Of a stretch of 64,000 nt of DNA, positions 8,792 to 18,210 are shown piece after piece (position 1 is the stretch's first letter; the number at the start of each line of letters is the position of its first letter). The position numbers and the translations under genes were made by a program. Under the pieces are notes generated by a model. The model had not been told where the DNA came from, ran no database searches, and saw only the letters and a program-made list of their open reading frames with translations. Origin of the DNA: Kribbella jiaozuonensis (GTDB lineage Bacteria; Actinomycetota; Actinomycetes; Propionibacteriales; Kribbellaceae). The stretch is taken from positions 310,001-374,000 of the forward strand of contig NZ_SZPZ01000006.1 in assembly GCF_005233875.1 (NCBI RefSeq), given 5' to 3'.

Positions 8792-10413
8792 TACTTCCCG
8801 CCTGCCGCGGTGAAGGCGTCCTGCAGCTCGCCGCGGATCTTCTCACCGCCCGAGGACAGGAAGGTCTTGACCGCGGGCGCCCACTCGGACACCTGCTTCT
8901 TGCCCTGCACGATCTGGTTCTCCAGGTCGGTCAGTACGCCGGTCAGCTGACCCCACTGCTTCGACATCGTGTCGGAGTACAGCCCGTACGACGCGTCGTA
9001 CACGAGCCGGTCCGCGACCTTCTGCTGGATCGCGTGCTGCTTCTGCGGTACGTCGGGCTTGCCGGCCCAGTAGAGCGCCAGCGTCGAGTCGGAGATGTAC
9101 TGCAGGCCGATACCCGTCTCCACGACGCCGGTCTTGGTCGGGACCGGGTCGGTGCCCTGCATGGAGTAGTGCCGGCCCGCCACGCCGTACTTGCGGAACA
9201 GGTACTCCTCCGTGCCGAACGGTGCGGCCATCCAGTTCGCCACCTTGAGCAGCGTCTCCACGGAGTGCTTGGTGGACTTGTTGAACGCGGTGACGTTGTT
9301 CAGCGCCGCCCCCATCCACACCTTGCCGTCACCACTGCTGAAGCCCGGTACGTCGAGCATGTTGACGCCGAACGCGTCACCCGCGGTGTTGTCGGAGTAG
9401 TACTGGTTCCAGGCCACGAAGCTGTCGTAGTCGAAGGCCGCGGTACCGCCGTTGAACCACTGCTTGCGGGCGGCCGCCTTGGCGCTGAACGTGTCCGGGT
9501 TGATGACGCCGGCGGCCACCATCTTGCGGCTCGCCTCGAGTGCGTCCTCGTTGCCGTCCGCCTCGAACACCGAGGTGAACTTGCCGCCCTCCTGCTTCCA
9601 GTTGTTCGGCAGGCCGAGCATCATCCGGATGTACGACGTGGGCACCCGCGTCCACGCCCAGCGGTTCTCCTTCGCCGCGGTCATCTCCTTGCAGATGTCG
9701 AAGAACTCCTCGAAGTTCTTCGGCGCCGGGTCCTTGATGCCCTTCGCGGCGAGCAGATCGGTGCGGTACAGCGGCAGCGACGTACGGGACATGCCGCGCG
9801 GCACCGGGACGCCGTAGATCGCGCCGTTGAAGACGCAGCCCTTCCAGAACTCGGTCGGGATGTTCGCCAGGAACGGGTACTTCTTGACCGCGTCGCCGGA
9901 CAGGTGCTCGGTCAGGTCCATCGCCTTGGCCTTGAGCAGTCCGGGGATCTGCGGCGTACCCGGCGGGACGTTCAGGATGTCCGGCAGGTCGCCGCCGGCG
10001 ATCCGGGTGGCGAACTTGTCGTTGTACTCGTCGTTCGACGCCATGCTGATCTGCAGCTCGGAGCCGAGCCGCTTGTTCAGCTCCTGCCAGAACTGGTTCT
10101 TGTCGACCGACGGCGGGATCGCGCCCGGGATGTTGGTCATGAACGTGATCGGCTTGCCGTCGCCGGGGACGTCGGTGATCGCCTTCACCGGGCTCGCCGG
10201 GTACTTCAGGAACCCGTCCAGCACCACGTCGGTGCCGGGCAGGTCCGGCTTGATCTCGCCGTACTTCGTGTACGTGGGCAGTTTCACCGCCGAGTTGGCG
10301 GCCGCGGTGTTCTTCTTGTCCGACGCGCACCCCGCCAGCAGCGGCGTACCCGTGACCGCGACAGCGGCGGCGGCCAGGCCACCGCCGAGGAAAGTTCTTC
10401 TGCTGACTGGCAT
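8791..10413 (-). CDS. Sugar ABC transporter substrate-binding lipoprotein (LplA-like)
   Basis: A 540-residue extracytoplasmic solute-binding protein. The N terminus MPVSRRTFLGGGL is a twin-arginine signal, followed by a lipobox ending LLAGC with the lipidated Cys near residue 28. It is about 100 residues longer than typical CUT1 binding proteins, as expected for the LplA/YtcQ group that takes oligosaccharides or uronic acid-like sugars. It is the first gene of the ABC operon, preceded by GGAAGTGAGG as ribosome site and by the palindrome at 10447-10464 that it shares with the divergent sialidase gene. Confidence 0.87.
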   Translation of the reverse strand: MPVSRRTFLGGGLAAAAVAVTGTPLLAGCASDKKNTAAANSAVKLPTYTKYGEIKPDLPGTDVVLDGFLKYPASPVKAITDVPGDGKPITFMTNIPGAIPPSVDKNQFWQELNKRLGSELQISMASNDEYNDKFATRIAGGDLPDILNVPPGTPQIPGLLKAKAMDLTEHLSGDAVKKYPFLANIPTEFWKGCVFNGAIYGVPVPRGMSRTSLPLYRTDLLAAKGIKDPAPKNFEEFFDICKEMTAAKENRWAWTRVPTSYIRMMLGLPNNWKQEGGKFTSVFEADGNEDALEASRKMVAAGVINPDTFSAKAAARKQWFNGGTAAFDYDSFVAWNQYYSDNTAGDAFGVNMLDVPGFSSGDGKVWMGAALNNVTAFNKSTKHSVETLLKVANWMAAPFGTEEYLFRKYGVAGRHYSMQGTDPVPTKTGVVETGIGLQYISDSTLALYWAGKPDVPQKQHAIQQKVADRLVYDASYGLYSDTMSKQWGQLTGVLTDLENQIVQGKKQVSEWAPAVKTFLSSGGEKIRGELQDAFTAAGGK

Positions 10414-10446
10414 TGGGCCTCACTTCCATCGGAGGGCCACACCATG

Positions 10447-10464
10447 ACATAGTACGTCCTATGT
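10447..10464. promoter_or_regulatory. Palindrome between ABC operon and sialidase operon, candidate GntR operator
   Basis: ACATAGTACGTCCTATGT has perfect 6-bp arms (ACATAG and CTATGT) around a 6-bp centre. It lies between the divergent operons, 34 bases from the binding-protein start. The GntR/FCD gene in the right-hand operon is the obvious candidate regulator. That pairing is inferred. Confidence 0.55.
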
Positions 10465-10481
10465 CTTCAAGAGTCGGCGCG

Positions 10482-11525
10482 ATGGAAATCGTCTTCGACC
10501 CCGCCGGGAGCGGCTACCACACATTCCGGATCCCGTCCGTGGTGGCGCGGGGTTCGCTGGTGCTGGCGTTCTGCGAGGGACGGCTGCACGGGTCCGGTGA
10601 CGCGGGTGAGATCGAGATCGTCCTGCGGCGTTCGCTGGACGGCGGGCAGACCTGGCTGCCGCTGCAGGTGGTGTCGGCCAAGGCCGGCAAGACCTGTGGG
10701 AACCCGGTGCCGCTGTTCGACCCGGTGTCGGGCGACGTCGTACTGGTCACGGTGGAGAACGGCGCGCACGCTGTCGAGATGTCGCTTGCCCGCGGCACCG
10801 ATCCGGAGTCCGGGCGGCGTGTGTTCGTGCAGCGCTCGTCGGACGACGGTGCTTCGTGGACGCCGACCGTGGAGATCACTTCGCAGGTCAAGCCGGCGGA
10901 CTGGGGCTGGTACGCGACCGGGCCCTGCCACGGGATCACGCTGCGGTCCGGGCGTCTCGTCGTACCGGCGAACCACTCGTTCGTGCCATCCGAGCCGGTG
11001 GACGATCTGATCCGGCTCAACGGCGGGCACTGCATCTACAGCGATGACGGTGGGGTGAGCTGGTCCGTCGGCTTCGTCGACCGCAATGACGGCGCGGAGA
11101 TCAATGCCAACGAGACCACGGTGGCCGAGCTGCCCGACGGACGGCTCTACTTCAACGCCCGCAACCACCAGGGCACCGGACCGGCCCGCGTGCACGCCTG
11201 GTCGTCCGACAGCGGTCAGACGCTCGATGCGCCGTACGCCGGGATTCCCGAGATCACCGCACCGGGTATCCAGGGGAGCGTCGTCTGCTTGCCGGACGGC
11301 CGGCTGCTGCTGTCGACACCGGTCAACCCGTCCTCGCGCCGGGAGCTGACCCTCTTCGTTTCCGAGGACTCCGGTGTGTCGTGGGAGCCGGCTCTGGTCG
11401 TGCACGAGGGCATGGCCGGTTACTCCGATCTCGTACTGCTGTCAGACGGCTCGGTCGGCATTTTCTACGAGGCCGGTGAGACGTCCTCGTTCGCGACCTT
11501 GCGCTTTGCCACATTCGCCCTTTGA
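10482..11525 (+). CDS. Exo-alpha-sialidase-like protein (GH33, BNR repeats), cytoplasmic
   Basis: A 347-residue six-bladed propeller enzyme. FRIPSVV near residue 14 supplies the first active-site Arg, and CEGRLHGSGD matches the acidic loop of sialidases. Four Asp-box repeats are visible (SLDGGQTW, SSDDGASW, SDDGGVSW, SEDSGVSW). NETTVAEL and GYSDLVLL supply the usual Glu and Tyr near the end. There is no signal peptide, so it probably cleaves imported material. An in-frame ATG at 10461 would add seven residues but lies inside the palindrome, so 10482 is preferred. The activity may be on another ketosidic sugar acid; the operon with a DapA-family lyase fits sialic acid. Confidence 0.75.
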   Translation: MEIVFDPAGSGYHTFRIPSVVARGSLVLAFCEGRLHGSGDAGEIEIVLRRSLDGGQTWLPLQVVSAKAGKTCGNPVPLFDPVSGDVVLVTVENGAHAVEMSLARGTDPESGRRVFVQRSSDDGASWTPTVEITSQVKPADWGWYATGPCHGITLRSGRLVVPANHSFVPSEPVDDLIRLNGGHCIYSDDGGVSWSVGFVDRNDGAEINANETTVAELPDGRLYFNARNHQGTGPARVHAWSSDSGQTLDAPYAGIPEITAPGIQGSVVCLPDGRLLLSTPVNPSSRRELTLFVSEDSGVSWEPALVVHEGMAGYSDLVLLSDGSVGIFYEAGETSSFATLRFATFAL

Positions 11526-11539
11526 GGTTGGGAGACCCC

Positions 11540-12475
11540 TTGACCGCATCCGCCCGTTTGACCGGCGTCGTACCGCCGCTCGTCACTCCGCTCACCCCGT
11601 CGTACGACGTCGACACCGCATCGCTGGCGCGGCTGATCCAGTACCAGTTGGCCGGGGGTGTGAACGGGGTGTTCGTGCTCGGCACGTCCGGTGAGGGCAC
11701 GTTCCTGACCGACGAGCAGCGGCAGGTCGTGCTGGAGACGACCGTGGCGGAGGTGGCGGGACAGGTGCCGGTGCTGGCCGGCGTCATCGACACATCGACC
11801 AACCGGGTCGCCGCGCACGTCTCCGCTGCTCTCAAGGCCGGTGTGGACGCGCTGGTCGCCACGGCTCCGTTCTACGCCGCCACGCACCGGGCGGAGATCG
11901 AACGCCACTTCACTCGGTTGGCCGCGCAGGCCGGCGACACTCCGCTCTATGCCTACGACATCCCTTCCCGGGTTGGCGCCAAGCTCCCGGCCTCTGTCGT
12001 GATCTCGCTGGGCGAGCAGGGCGTGATCGCTGGCGTGAAGGATTCGTCCGGCCAGGAGACGTCGTTGCGCGAGCTGGTGTTGTCCCGTCGCGAGAAGCAG
12101 TTGGAGAACTTCGCGATCATGACCGGGTCCGAGGTAACGGTTGACTCCGCACTGGCTTTCGGCGTCGACGGCGTCGTACCTGGTCTGGGGAACGTGGATC
12201 CTGCTGGTTATGTGCGGCTCTTCAAGGCGGCCGTCGCAGGTGACGCGGCAACGGCAAGGGCAGAGCAGGACCGGCTGTTCCGGCTGTTCGACATCATCAA
12301 CGTCGCGGACCGGTCGCGGATGGGCGCGAGCTCGGCCGCGCTCGGTGCGTTCAAGGCCGGGCTGCATCTGCTCGGTGTGATCGACAGTCCGGTGACGGCG
12401 TACCCATGTATTCCTTTGAACGACACGGAGATCGCCGCGGTCCGGCCACTCCTGGACCGCGCCGGATTACACTGA
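11540..12475 (+). CDS. DapA/NanA-family class I aldolase (N-acetylneuraminate lyase-like)
   Basis: A 311-residue TIM-barrel lyase. GTSGEGTFLT near residue 45 is the family's substrate-carboxylate loop, Tyr in YAYDIPSR near 134 is the catalytic Tyr, and Lys in GVKDSSG near 160 is the Schiff-base Lys. The family cleaves or forms 2-keto acids. Adjacent sialidase, sugar transporter and GntR genes make sialic acid lyase a reasonable guess, but KDG or another 2-keto-3-deoxy acid is possible because no NanE, NanK or NagB gene is nearby. The start is the TTG at 11540, preceded by GGGAG. An upstream TTG at 11522 overlaps the sialidase stop. Confidence 0.78.
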   Translation: MTASARLTGVVPPLVTPLTPSYDVDTASLARLIQYQLAGGVNGVFVLGTSGEGTFLTDEQRQVVLETTVAEVAGQVPVLAGVIDTSTNRVAAHVSAALKAGVDALVATAPFYAATHRAEIERHFTRLAAQAGDTPLYAYDIPSRVGAKLPASVVISLGEQGVIAGVKDSSGQETSLRELVLSRREKQLENFAIMTGSEVTVDSALAFGVDGVVPGLGNVDPAGYVRLFKAAVAGDAATARAEQDRLFRLFDIINVADRSRMGASSAALGAFKAGLHLLGVIDSPVTAYPCIPLNDTEIAAVRPLLDRAGLH

Positions 12476-12501
12476 GCGGTCCTAACCAAGGGAGGCCGGC
12501 A

Positions 12502-13212
12502 GTGACAACGGGTGGGCTCAGCCGGGCACGAGGTGCGGCGGGGAATCAGTCCTTCATCCGGGATGCGATGAAGTCGTACATCCTGGAGCGTGGGCTGAAG
12601 GCGGGTGACCCGCTGCCCAACGAGCAGGAGCTGATGGCGCAGCTCGGCGTCGGCCGGCACCCGCTGCGGGAGGCGATGAAGGCGCTGCAGGCCGTCGGGA
12701 TCATCGAGATCCGGCACGGGTACGGGACGTACGTCGGCGAGGTGAACCTGCAGTCGCTCGAGGACGGACTCGCGTTCCGCATGTCCCAGTCGATGGCCGG
12801 CGACCTCCGCGACGTACAGAACGTCCTGGAGGTCCGCCAGGCCATCGAGGTCGGTCTGGCGGACGACGTGGTCGCACACTTCAAGCAGTACGGGTACGAC
12901 ACGTTGGAGCCGATCGTCCAGCGGATGGAGGCCAAGGCCGGCGACGGGCAGTACTTCCCCGACGAGGACTGGGCCTTCCACCAGGCGCTCTACGAACCTC
13001 TCGGCAACGCCCTCGTGATCGACCTACTGTCGGTCTTCTGGCGCACCTTCGCCCAGGTGGACGCCCGCCTCCCCGGCGCCCGCTACACCCCCGCAGACGC
13101 CGCCGCCTGGCACCGAGACCTCCTCAACGCCTTGGAGTCGGCAAACCCCGACACCTACGCCCACTCCATGAAAAGCCACTTCAACGGCATCCATACACGC
13201 CTAGGCGAATAG
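12502..13212 (+). CDS. GntR-family regulator, FadR/FCD subfamily
   Basis: A 236-residue repressor. The N-terminal winged helix has GDPLPNEQELMAQLGVGRHPLREAMKALQAVG, followed by the wing GIIEIRHGYGTYVGE. The C-terminal FCD helical domain has LEVRQAIEVGLADD and DWAFHQALYEPLGN, with the acidic/His metal-site pattern of FCD ligand domains. It is the last gene of the sialidase-lyase operon and probably senses the sugar acid or its product. GTG at 12502 is chosen because GGGAGG lies seven bases before it. Its end overlaps the convergent helicase by 12 bases. Confidence 0.88.
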   Translation: MTTGGLSRARGAAGNQSFIRDAMKSYILERGLKAGDPLPNEQELMAQLGVGRHPLREAMKALQAVGIIEIRHGYGTYVGEVNLQSLEDGLAFRMSQSMAGDLRDVQNVLEVRQAIEVGLADDVVAHFKQYGYDTLEPIVQRMEAKAGDGQYFPDEDWAFHQALYEPLGNALVIDLLSVFWRTFAQVDARLPGARYTPADAAAWHRDLLNALESANPDTYAHSMKSHFNGIHTRLGE

Positions 13213-14841
13213 GTTCTCCGCGTCGACGATCGTGTACGCATAGCCTTGCTCAGCTAGGAAACGTTGGCGGTGGGCGGCGAATTCGGCGTCGATGGTGTCT
13301 CGGGCGACGATGGAGTAGAAGCGGGCGGTGCGGCCGTCGCCCTTGGGGCGTAGGACTCGGCCGAGGCGCTGGGCCTCTTCCTGGCGGGAGCCGAAGGTGC
13401 CGGAGACCTGGATGGCGACCGACGCCTCGGGAAGGTCGATGGAGAAGTTCGCGACCTTCGACACCACGAGCCGGTTGATCTCACCGGTCCGGAAGGCCTG
13501 GAACAAGCGCTGCCGTTCCTTCACCGTCGTCTCGCCCTTGATCACCGGGCACTCGAGGCGTTCACCCAGCTCGTCCAGCTGGTCGATGTACTGACCGATG
13601 ACGAGCAGCGGCTCGCCCGCGTGATGCTCGGCGATCCGCCGTACCAGCCGGGACTTCGCCGGCGTCGACGCGGCAAGCCGGTAGCGGTCCTCGGGCTCGG
13701 CGGTCGCGTAGACGAACCGCTCGGTCTGCTCGAGATCCACCCGGACCTCGATGCAGTCCGCCGGCGCGATCCAGCCCTGCGCCTCGATGTCCTTCCACGG
13801 CGCGTCGTACCGCTTCGGGCCGATCAGCGAGAACACGTCACCCTCGCGCCCGTCCTCACGGACCAGCGTCGCGGTCAGACCGATCCGGCGCCGGGTCTGC
13901 AGGTCCGCGGTCATCCGGAAGATCGGTGCGGGCAGCAGGTGCACCTCGTCGTACACGATCAGGCCCCAGTCGCGGGCGTCGAACAGCTCCAGGTGCGAGT
14001 ACACGCCCTTCCGGCGCGTCGTCATCACCTGGTACGTCGCGATCGTGACCGGCCGGATCTCCTTGCGCGCACCGGAGTACTCGCCGATCTCCTCCTCGGT
14101 CAGGCTGGTGCGCTTGAGCAGCTCGTCCTTCCACTGCCGTGCGGACACCGTGTTCGTGACGAGGATCAGCGTGGTCGAGGACGCCTGTGCCATCGCAGCC
14201 GCGCCGACGATCGTCTTACCGGCGCCACAGGGCAGTACGACGACACCGGAACCACCGTGCCAGAACGAGTCGACCGCCTGCTGCTGGTACGGACGCATCT
14301 CCCAGCCGTCCAGCGCCAGCTCGATCTTGTGCGCCTCGCCGTCGACGTATCCGGCCAGGTCCTCCGCGGGCCAGCCGAGCTTCAGCAGGGTCTGCTTGAG
14401 GTGACCGCGCTCCGACGGGTGCACGAGGACGGTGTCGTCGTCGATGCGGTCGCCCAGCATCGGCTTCACCTTGTTGCTGCGCAGCACCTCCTCCAGCACC
14501 GGCCGATCGGTGGTCACCAGTACCAGTCCGTGCTGCGGGTGCTTCTCCAGCCGCAGCCGCCCGTACCGGTCGAGCGTCTCGGCGATGTCGACCAGCAGCG
14601 AGTGGGGGACCGGGTAGCGGCTGTAGCGCAGCAGTACGTCGATCACCTGCTCCGCGTCGTGCCCCGCGGCACGGGCGTTCCACAGCCCCAGCGGCGTCAG
14701 CCGATAGGTGTGCACATGCTCCGGCGCCCGCTCCAACTCGGAGAACGGCGCAATAGCCTTCCGACACTCGTTGGCTTCCGCATGTGCGGTCTCCAACAAC
14801 AACGTCTTGTCCGACTGCACGATCAGTGGACCGTCTGTCAC
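13201..14841 (-). CDS. XPB/ERCC3-like DNA repair helicase
   Basis: A 546-residue superfamily-2 helicase. The N-terminal third is the XPB damage-recognition type region, with GDRIDDDTVLVHPSERG. Helicase motifs follow in order: motif I PCGAGKT near 225, motif II DEVH near 305, motif III LTATLVREDG, and motif VI QRLGRVLRPKG near 490. Bacterial XPB proteins unwind DNA 3' to 5' and are linked to excision repair. It follows the Helicase_C_3 protein gene on the same strand, a pairing also known in mycobacteria (ercc3 and its neighbour). The arrangement suggests the two act together. Confidence 0.92.
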   Translation of the reverse strand: MTDGPLIVQSDKTLLLETAHAEANECRKAIAPFSELERAPEHVHTYRLTPLGLWNARAAGHDAEQVIDVLLRYSRYPVPHSLLVDIAETLDRYGRLRLEKHPQHGLVLVTTDRPVLEEVLRSNKVKPMLGDRIDDDTVLVHPSERGHLKQTLLKLGWPAEDLAGYVDGEAHKIELALDGWEMRPYQQQAVDSFWHGGSGVVVLPCGAGKTIVGAAAMAQASSTTLILVTNTVSARQWKDELLKRTSLTEEEIGEYSGARKEIRPVTIATYQVMTTRRKGVYSHLELFDARDWGLIVYDEVHLLPAPIFRMTADLQTRRRIGLTATLVREDGREGDVFSLIGPKRYDAPWKDIEAQGWIAPADCIEVRVDLEQTERFVYATAEPEDRYRLAASTPAKSRLVRRIAEHHAGEPLLVIGQYIDQLDELGERLECPVIKGETTVKERQRLFQAFRTGEINRLVVSKVANFSIDLPEASVAIQVSGTFGSRQEEAQRLGRVLRPKGDGRTARFYSIVARDTIDAEFAAHRQRFLAEQGYAYTIVDAENLFA

Positions 14842-14887
14842 CCGTTACTCCTCAATCTCGCCCCGACCTTCCATTGTGCCTGAGCGG

Positions 14888-17170
14888 TCAATCGACGCCT
14901 CGGGCGGCGGAGATTCGGTGGAGGGCGTAGGTGCGGGGGTTGTCGGTGGTGTCGTCGTAGGCGGTCAGCCAGCCGTCGGCTACTCGGACCGGTTCTACGA
15001 TGCGTTCGGATGAGGTGCCGTTGTGGTCGACGTAGGCGATCCAGGTGCGGCTGTGGGACTCCGCCGCGTTGGTGAGTACGGCGATGGTTTCGGCGGGGGC
15101 TGCTGGTTCGACCAGGCCCTGGTCGTCGGGGCGTTCGGCGGCGATGCGGTCGCCGGCGCGGACCTTCTCGATGACGGCCTTCACCTGGTCGTCGGTCAGG
15201 TCGAACGCGCTCTCGTTGAAGTCCCTGCTGGTACGGCGTCGTGGCGCCTCACCACGTCGCGGCGTACCCGTCACGTGCAGCGCCCCGTCGAACGTCTCCG
15301 CCAGCGGCGCCAGTCCGGCGTCCCGCAGTCGGGCCAGCACTATGTCCGGCGGCGACGGCGATACCACCACGGTCGGCGCCAACCGACGGAAGCGGACACC
15401 AGGCAGGTTCGAGTTGAGCAGCTGCGTCAGCACGGTCTCGTCGTCACACCGCAAGTACGTCGACGCCGTGCCAAGCCGCAGTACGCCATGCCGTCGGGCA
15501 ACGTCGTCGATGAGGTACGTGAGCGGCTGCGGCACCGGAGTACGCGAGTGCTCGACCAGCCACGTGTGCAGCTGATCCGCAGTACGCCCGAGGTCGAACG
15601 CGCGCCGCACCGAGCTCTCACTGAACCGATAGACCCCAGCACCGCCGTCCGACTCGACATCTGCCATCGCGGACAGCTCGTCCTGCACGACGCGCACCAG
15701 GGGACCAGGTGCGATAGCAGTCAGGTCAGCCTGCAGCAGCACCTCCGACACCGGCTCCGGCATCAACGGGCTGATCGCCTCGGCCAGCTCGTCAGCAGTC
15801 GGCTCAGCACCGAGCAGCGGCTGGGCATGACTCGCCAGCGCACCCAGACCGGTCAGCCCGAGCAGGGCGGCCTCAGACACGCTCCACTCGACCAGGTCGT
15901 CCCGGAACTGCCCACCACGCCGAGGCCGGTGCCACGCGACCCAAGTCACCACAGTCTCGGGAGCAGGCGCGGTACCAGCACCAGCTCCGGCCAGCGCCTG
16001 CAACGCAAGCACGCGGATCTCCGGCGCCAGCAACCGCTCCAGGTCCGGCGCGAGCGCGTTGATCAGCCGCTCGCGTGCAGCCGCCGTACCAGCGCCGCTG
16101 TCCCGCCGACCGATCAGTCCGATCGCCCTCAGTCCGGAGAACCAGGCGATGACGAGCTGGGCCCACCGATGCGCCAGGTCCAGCTCGAGCCAGTCGTCGT
16201 AGGCGCCGGTGGGCAGCCATAGCTCGCTGGTCCCAACCTCCACTGCTGCAACGAGTCCAGCGGCGTACGCCATCTCCAGGACCGCTGCGGTGTTCTGCTC
16301 CTCCGCACCGATCTTCCCGGCCACGTTGCGCAGCTCACGGACGCCGATGCCACCGGTCCGCAGTACGGGCGGCGGCTCGGTCCCCAGCTGCTCCAGCGCC
16401 CGGTCCACCAGCCGCACGAGGTCGAGCGCGGCGCCGGCCGCGGCCCGGTCGGCGATCGTGGCTGACACCTTCTTGCCGTCCAACGGCGGCGGCGTCGGCC
16501 TGGTCGACGCCAGCACACGTCCACCACGCAGGTGCAGCCCGATCTGCCTTGGCAGTACGACGGTGTTCGGATCCTTCGGTACGACGAGACCTCGCGCCAG
16601 CAACCGCTCCACCGGAGTACGGGCGGACGCGATCGTCACCGGGCGCTCCGCCTTCTCCACCGAACCCGTCGGCGGACCCCAGGTCAGCTTGTCGAGCACT
16701 GCCTTCGCATCCGGACCGGCCTCCTCGATCAGCTTGTCCAGATCGCCGAAGTGCCGCGTGGTGACCGGACCGAGGCCGGCAGGTGTCGGACCGAGCAGTT
16801 CGTGTACGGCGCGGATCGGGCGCAGGTCGTCCTCGGTGCCCCACACCAGCGCGAGGTCGAGCAACTCGGTCACCCGCGGCCGGACCACCGCCACCGGCTG
16901 ATCCACACCCCGGGCCAGCGCCTCCAAGTCGACCGGCTCGGGCAGAGCGGACAGCGACTCCAGCAGATCCACTCCGAACTCGTCGAGCCGGTTGACGGCC
17001 CGCGCGGCCGACGCGTTGCTCGTCGCCCGCGCCGCCAGCTGCCCGGTGTCCGCAGGAATAGGCAGCGCCAGATCCGGCCGCCGCCGCAGCAGCTCACCGA
17101 GCCCGGCGTCATCCCACGTCCGCAACGCCTCAGCGAGGGTACGGGGGCGGGTCGGCTCGGAAGTGCTCAT
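14888..17170 (-). CDS. Helicase-associated protein (Helicase_C_3, XPB N-terminal-like) with WYL-like C terminus
   Basis: A 760-residue protein with no Walker motifs. Residues 1-330 are helical winged-helix-like repeats. The region around 430-640 carries the Helicase_C_3 type segment (HTWLVEHSRTPVPQPLTYLI, then RHGVLRLGTASTYLRCDD). The last 70 residues have a WYL-like fold (RTWIAYVDHNGTSSERIVEP, then WLTAYDDTTDNPRTYALHRI). Homologues sit next to the XPB gene in many actinobacteria. A partner or regulator of that helicase is likely, possibly sensing nucleic acid through the C terminus. Biochemical function is unknown. Confidence 0.8.
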   Translation of the reverse strand: MSTSEPTRPRTLAEALRTWDDAGLGELLRRRPDLALPIPADTGQLAARATSNASAARAVNRLDEFGVDLLESLSALPEPVDLEALARGVDQPVAVVRPRVTELLDLALVWGTEDDLRPIRAVHELLGPTPAGLGPVTTRHFGDLDKLIEEAGPDAKAVLDKLTWGPPTGSVEKAERPVTIASARTPVERLLARGLVVPKDPNTVVLPRQIGLHLRGGRVLASTRPTPPPLDGKKVSATIADRAAAGAALDLVRLVDRALEQLGTEPPPVLRTGGIGVRELRNVAGKIGAEEQNTAAVLEMAYAAGLVAAVEVGTSELWLPTGAYDDWLELDLAHRWAQLVIAWFSGLRAIGLIGRRDSGAGTAAARERLINALAPDLERLLAPEIRVLALQALAGAGAGTAPAPETVVTWVAWHRPRRGGQFRDDLVEWSVSEAALLGLTGLGALASHAQPLLGAEPTADELAEAISPLMPEPVSEVLLQADLTAIAPGPLVRVVQDELSAMADVESDGGAGVYRFSESSVRRAFDLGRTADQLHTWLVEHSRTPVPQPLTYLIDDVARRHGVLRLGTASTYLRCDDETVLTQLLNSNLPGVRFRRLAPTVVVSPSPPDIVLARLRDAGLAPLAETFDGALHVTGTPRRGEAPRRRTSRDFNESAFDLTDDQVKAVIEKVRAGDRIAAERPDDQGLVEPAAPAETIAVLTNAAESHSRTWIAYVDHNGTSSERIVEPVRVADGWLTAYDDTTDNPRTYALHRISAARGVD

Positions 17171-17323
17171 CCCTACAACGGTACGGCCCCGTCGGTCTCC
17201 ACCCCAAGGTCGGTCAGGATCTGACCCACGGTTTGGTCCAGTGAACTCTCCGGACCGGTCTGGTGGATTTGCCGGAGCCCGAGTTTCCGCGTAGTACGAC
17301 GAGGCGGGAGGTCGGGCTGCCGG

Positions 17324-18106
17324 TCACTCTGCTGCTCCGGCGCTTCCGATTCGGTGGAAGCCGACGCGTTCGTAGACGGCTGCTACGGCGTCCGACTCGG
17401 CTGACAGGAGTACGAGGTCCACGCCGTGCGAGAGGGCGTGCTCGACCAGTGCGGACGTTACGGCTGCGCCCAGCCCGCGGCGACGCATCGACGGTAGGGT
17501 GCCGACGCCGACGATCTCGGTGGCGGAGTCGACCGGTTGATGGGTTCCGCTGGCGACCATGCCGTCGTCGGTGAACGCTCCAGCCGTGACCGAGATACCC
17601 CGGCGTGCCCGGTCGGACAGCGTCGCCACCATGTCGTCCCGCGTCTCGGCGGCGGCCGCGTCCCGCTCCGCCGGCCCAGCCGCGCCGACCGCAGTACCCG
17701 GGTCGCTGAACGCCAGGTTGGCCACCGCCCGGGCCGCCCGGACCACGTCCTCGTCGGCAGACAGGATCTCCACCCGAGCATCAGCCACAACAGGTCGGAA
17801 GTCGTCGCGCTCGAGCACCAGCAACGGATGCTCGACCACAGTCAGGCCCGCAGCAGCTGCGGCCGGTCCCAGCGACGGACAGGTGTCCACGACCCACTCG
17901 AAGCTCAGCGGGATCTCCAGCTCGGCACACCGCGCCCGCACGAGCTCGACGTCGTCCGGCTTGATCGTGACATCGGAGCCCGGCACGGGGCGCGCGTAGT
18001 ACGGCCACACCGTCGTACTGCGGAACAGGGTGAATGGTCCGACCTGCTCGGCGACTGCACCGGACAGCGGGACGCTATGGAGGTAGGTGTCGACTCTGGT
18101 GATCAT
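17324..18106 (-). CDS. GNAT-family N-acetyltransferase
   Basis: A 260-residue protein with a C-terminal GNAT domain. VGTLPSMRRRGLGAAVTSALVEHA is the acetyl-CoA pyrophosphate loop (motif A), and VYERVGFHRIG near the end is motif B. The N-terminal 120 residues are probably a degenerate second GNAT lobe. The ATG at 18106 was chosen; a GTG six codons upstream is possible. The substrate is unknown. The upstream 86-bp gap is shared with the divergent hydrolase. The 153 bp between its stop and the helicase partner gene hold nothing I recognise. Confidence 0.8.
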   Translation of the reverse strand: MITRVDTYLHSVPLSGAVAEQVGPFTLFRSTTVWPYYARPVPGSDVTIKPDDVELVRARCAELEIPLSFEWVVDTCPSLGPAAAAAGLTVVEHPLLVLERDDFRPVVADARVEILSADEDVVRAARAVANLAFSDPGTAVGAAGPAERDAAAAETRDDMVATLSDRARRGISVTAGAFTDDGMVASGTHQPVDSATEIVGVGTLPSMRRRGLGAAVTSALVEHALSHGVDLVLLSAESDAVAAVYERVGFHRIGSAGAAE

Positions 18107-18210
18107 CGAAACGCAGTGAATCACTCAGTCCGGTCAACCGCCAACGGATATGTCGAAAGCTGCGGATCGGCTCCGACGTCACGTTCGTCAACGCCAAACT
18201 GGAGGACAGC

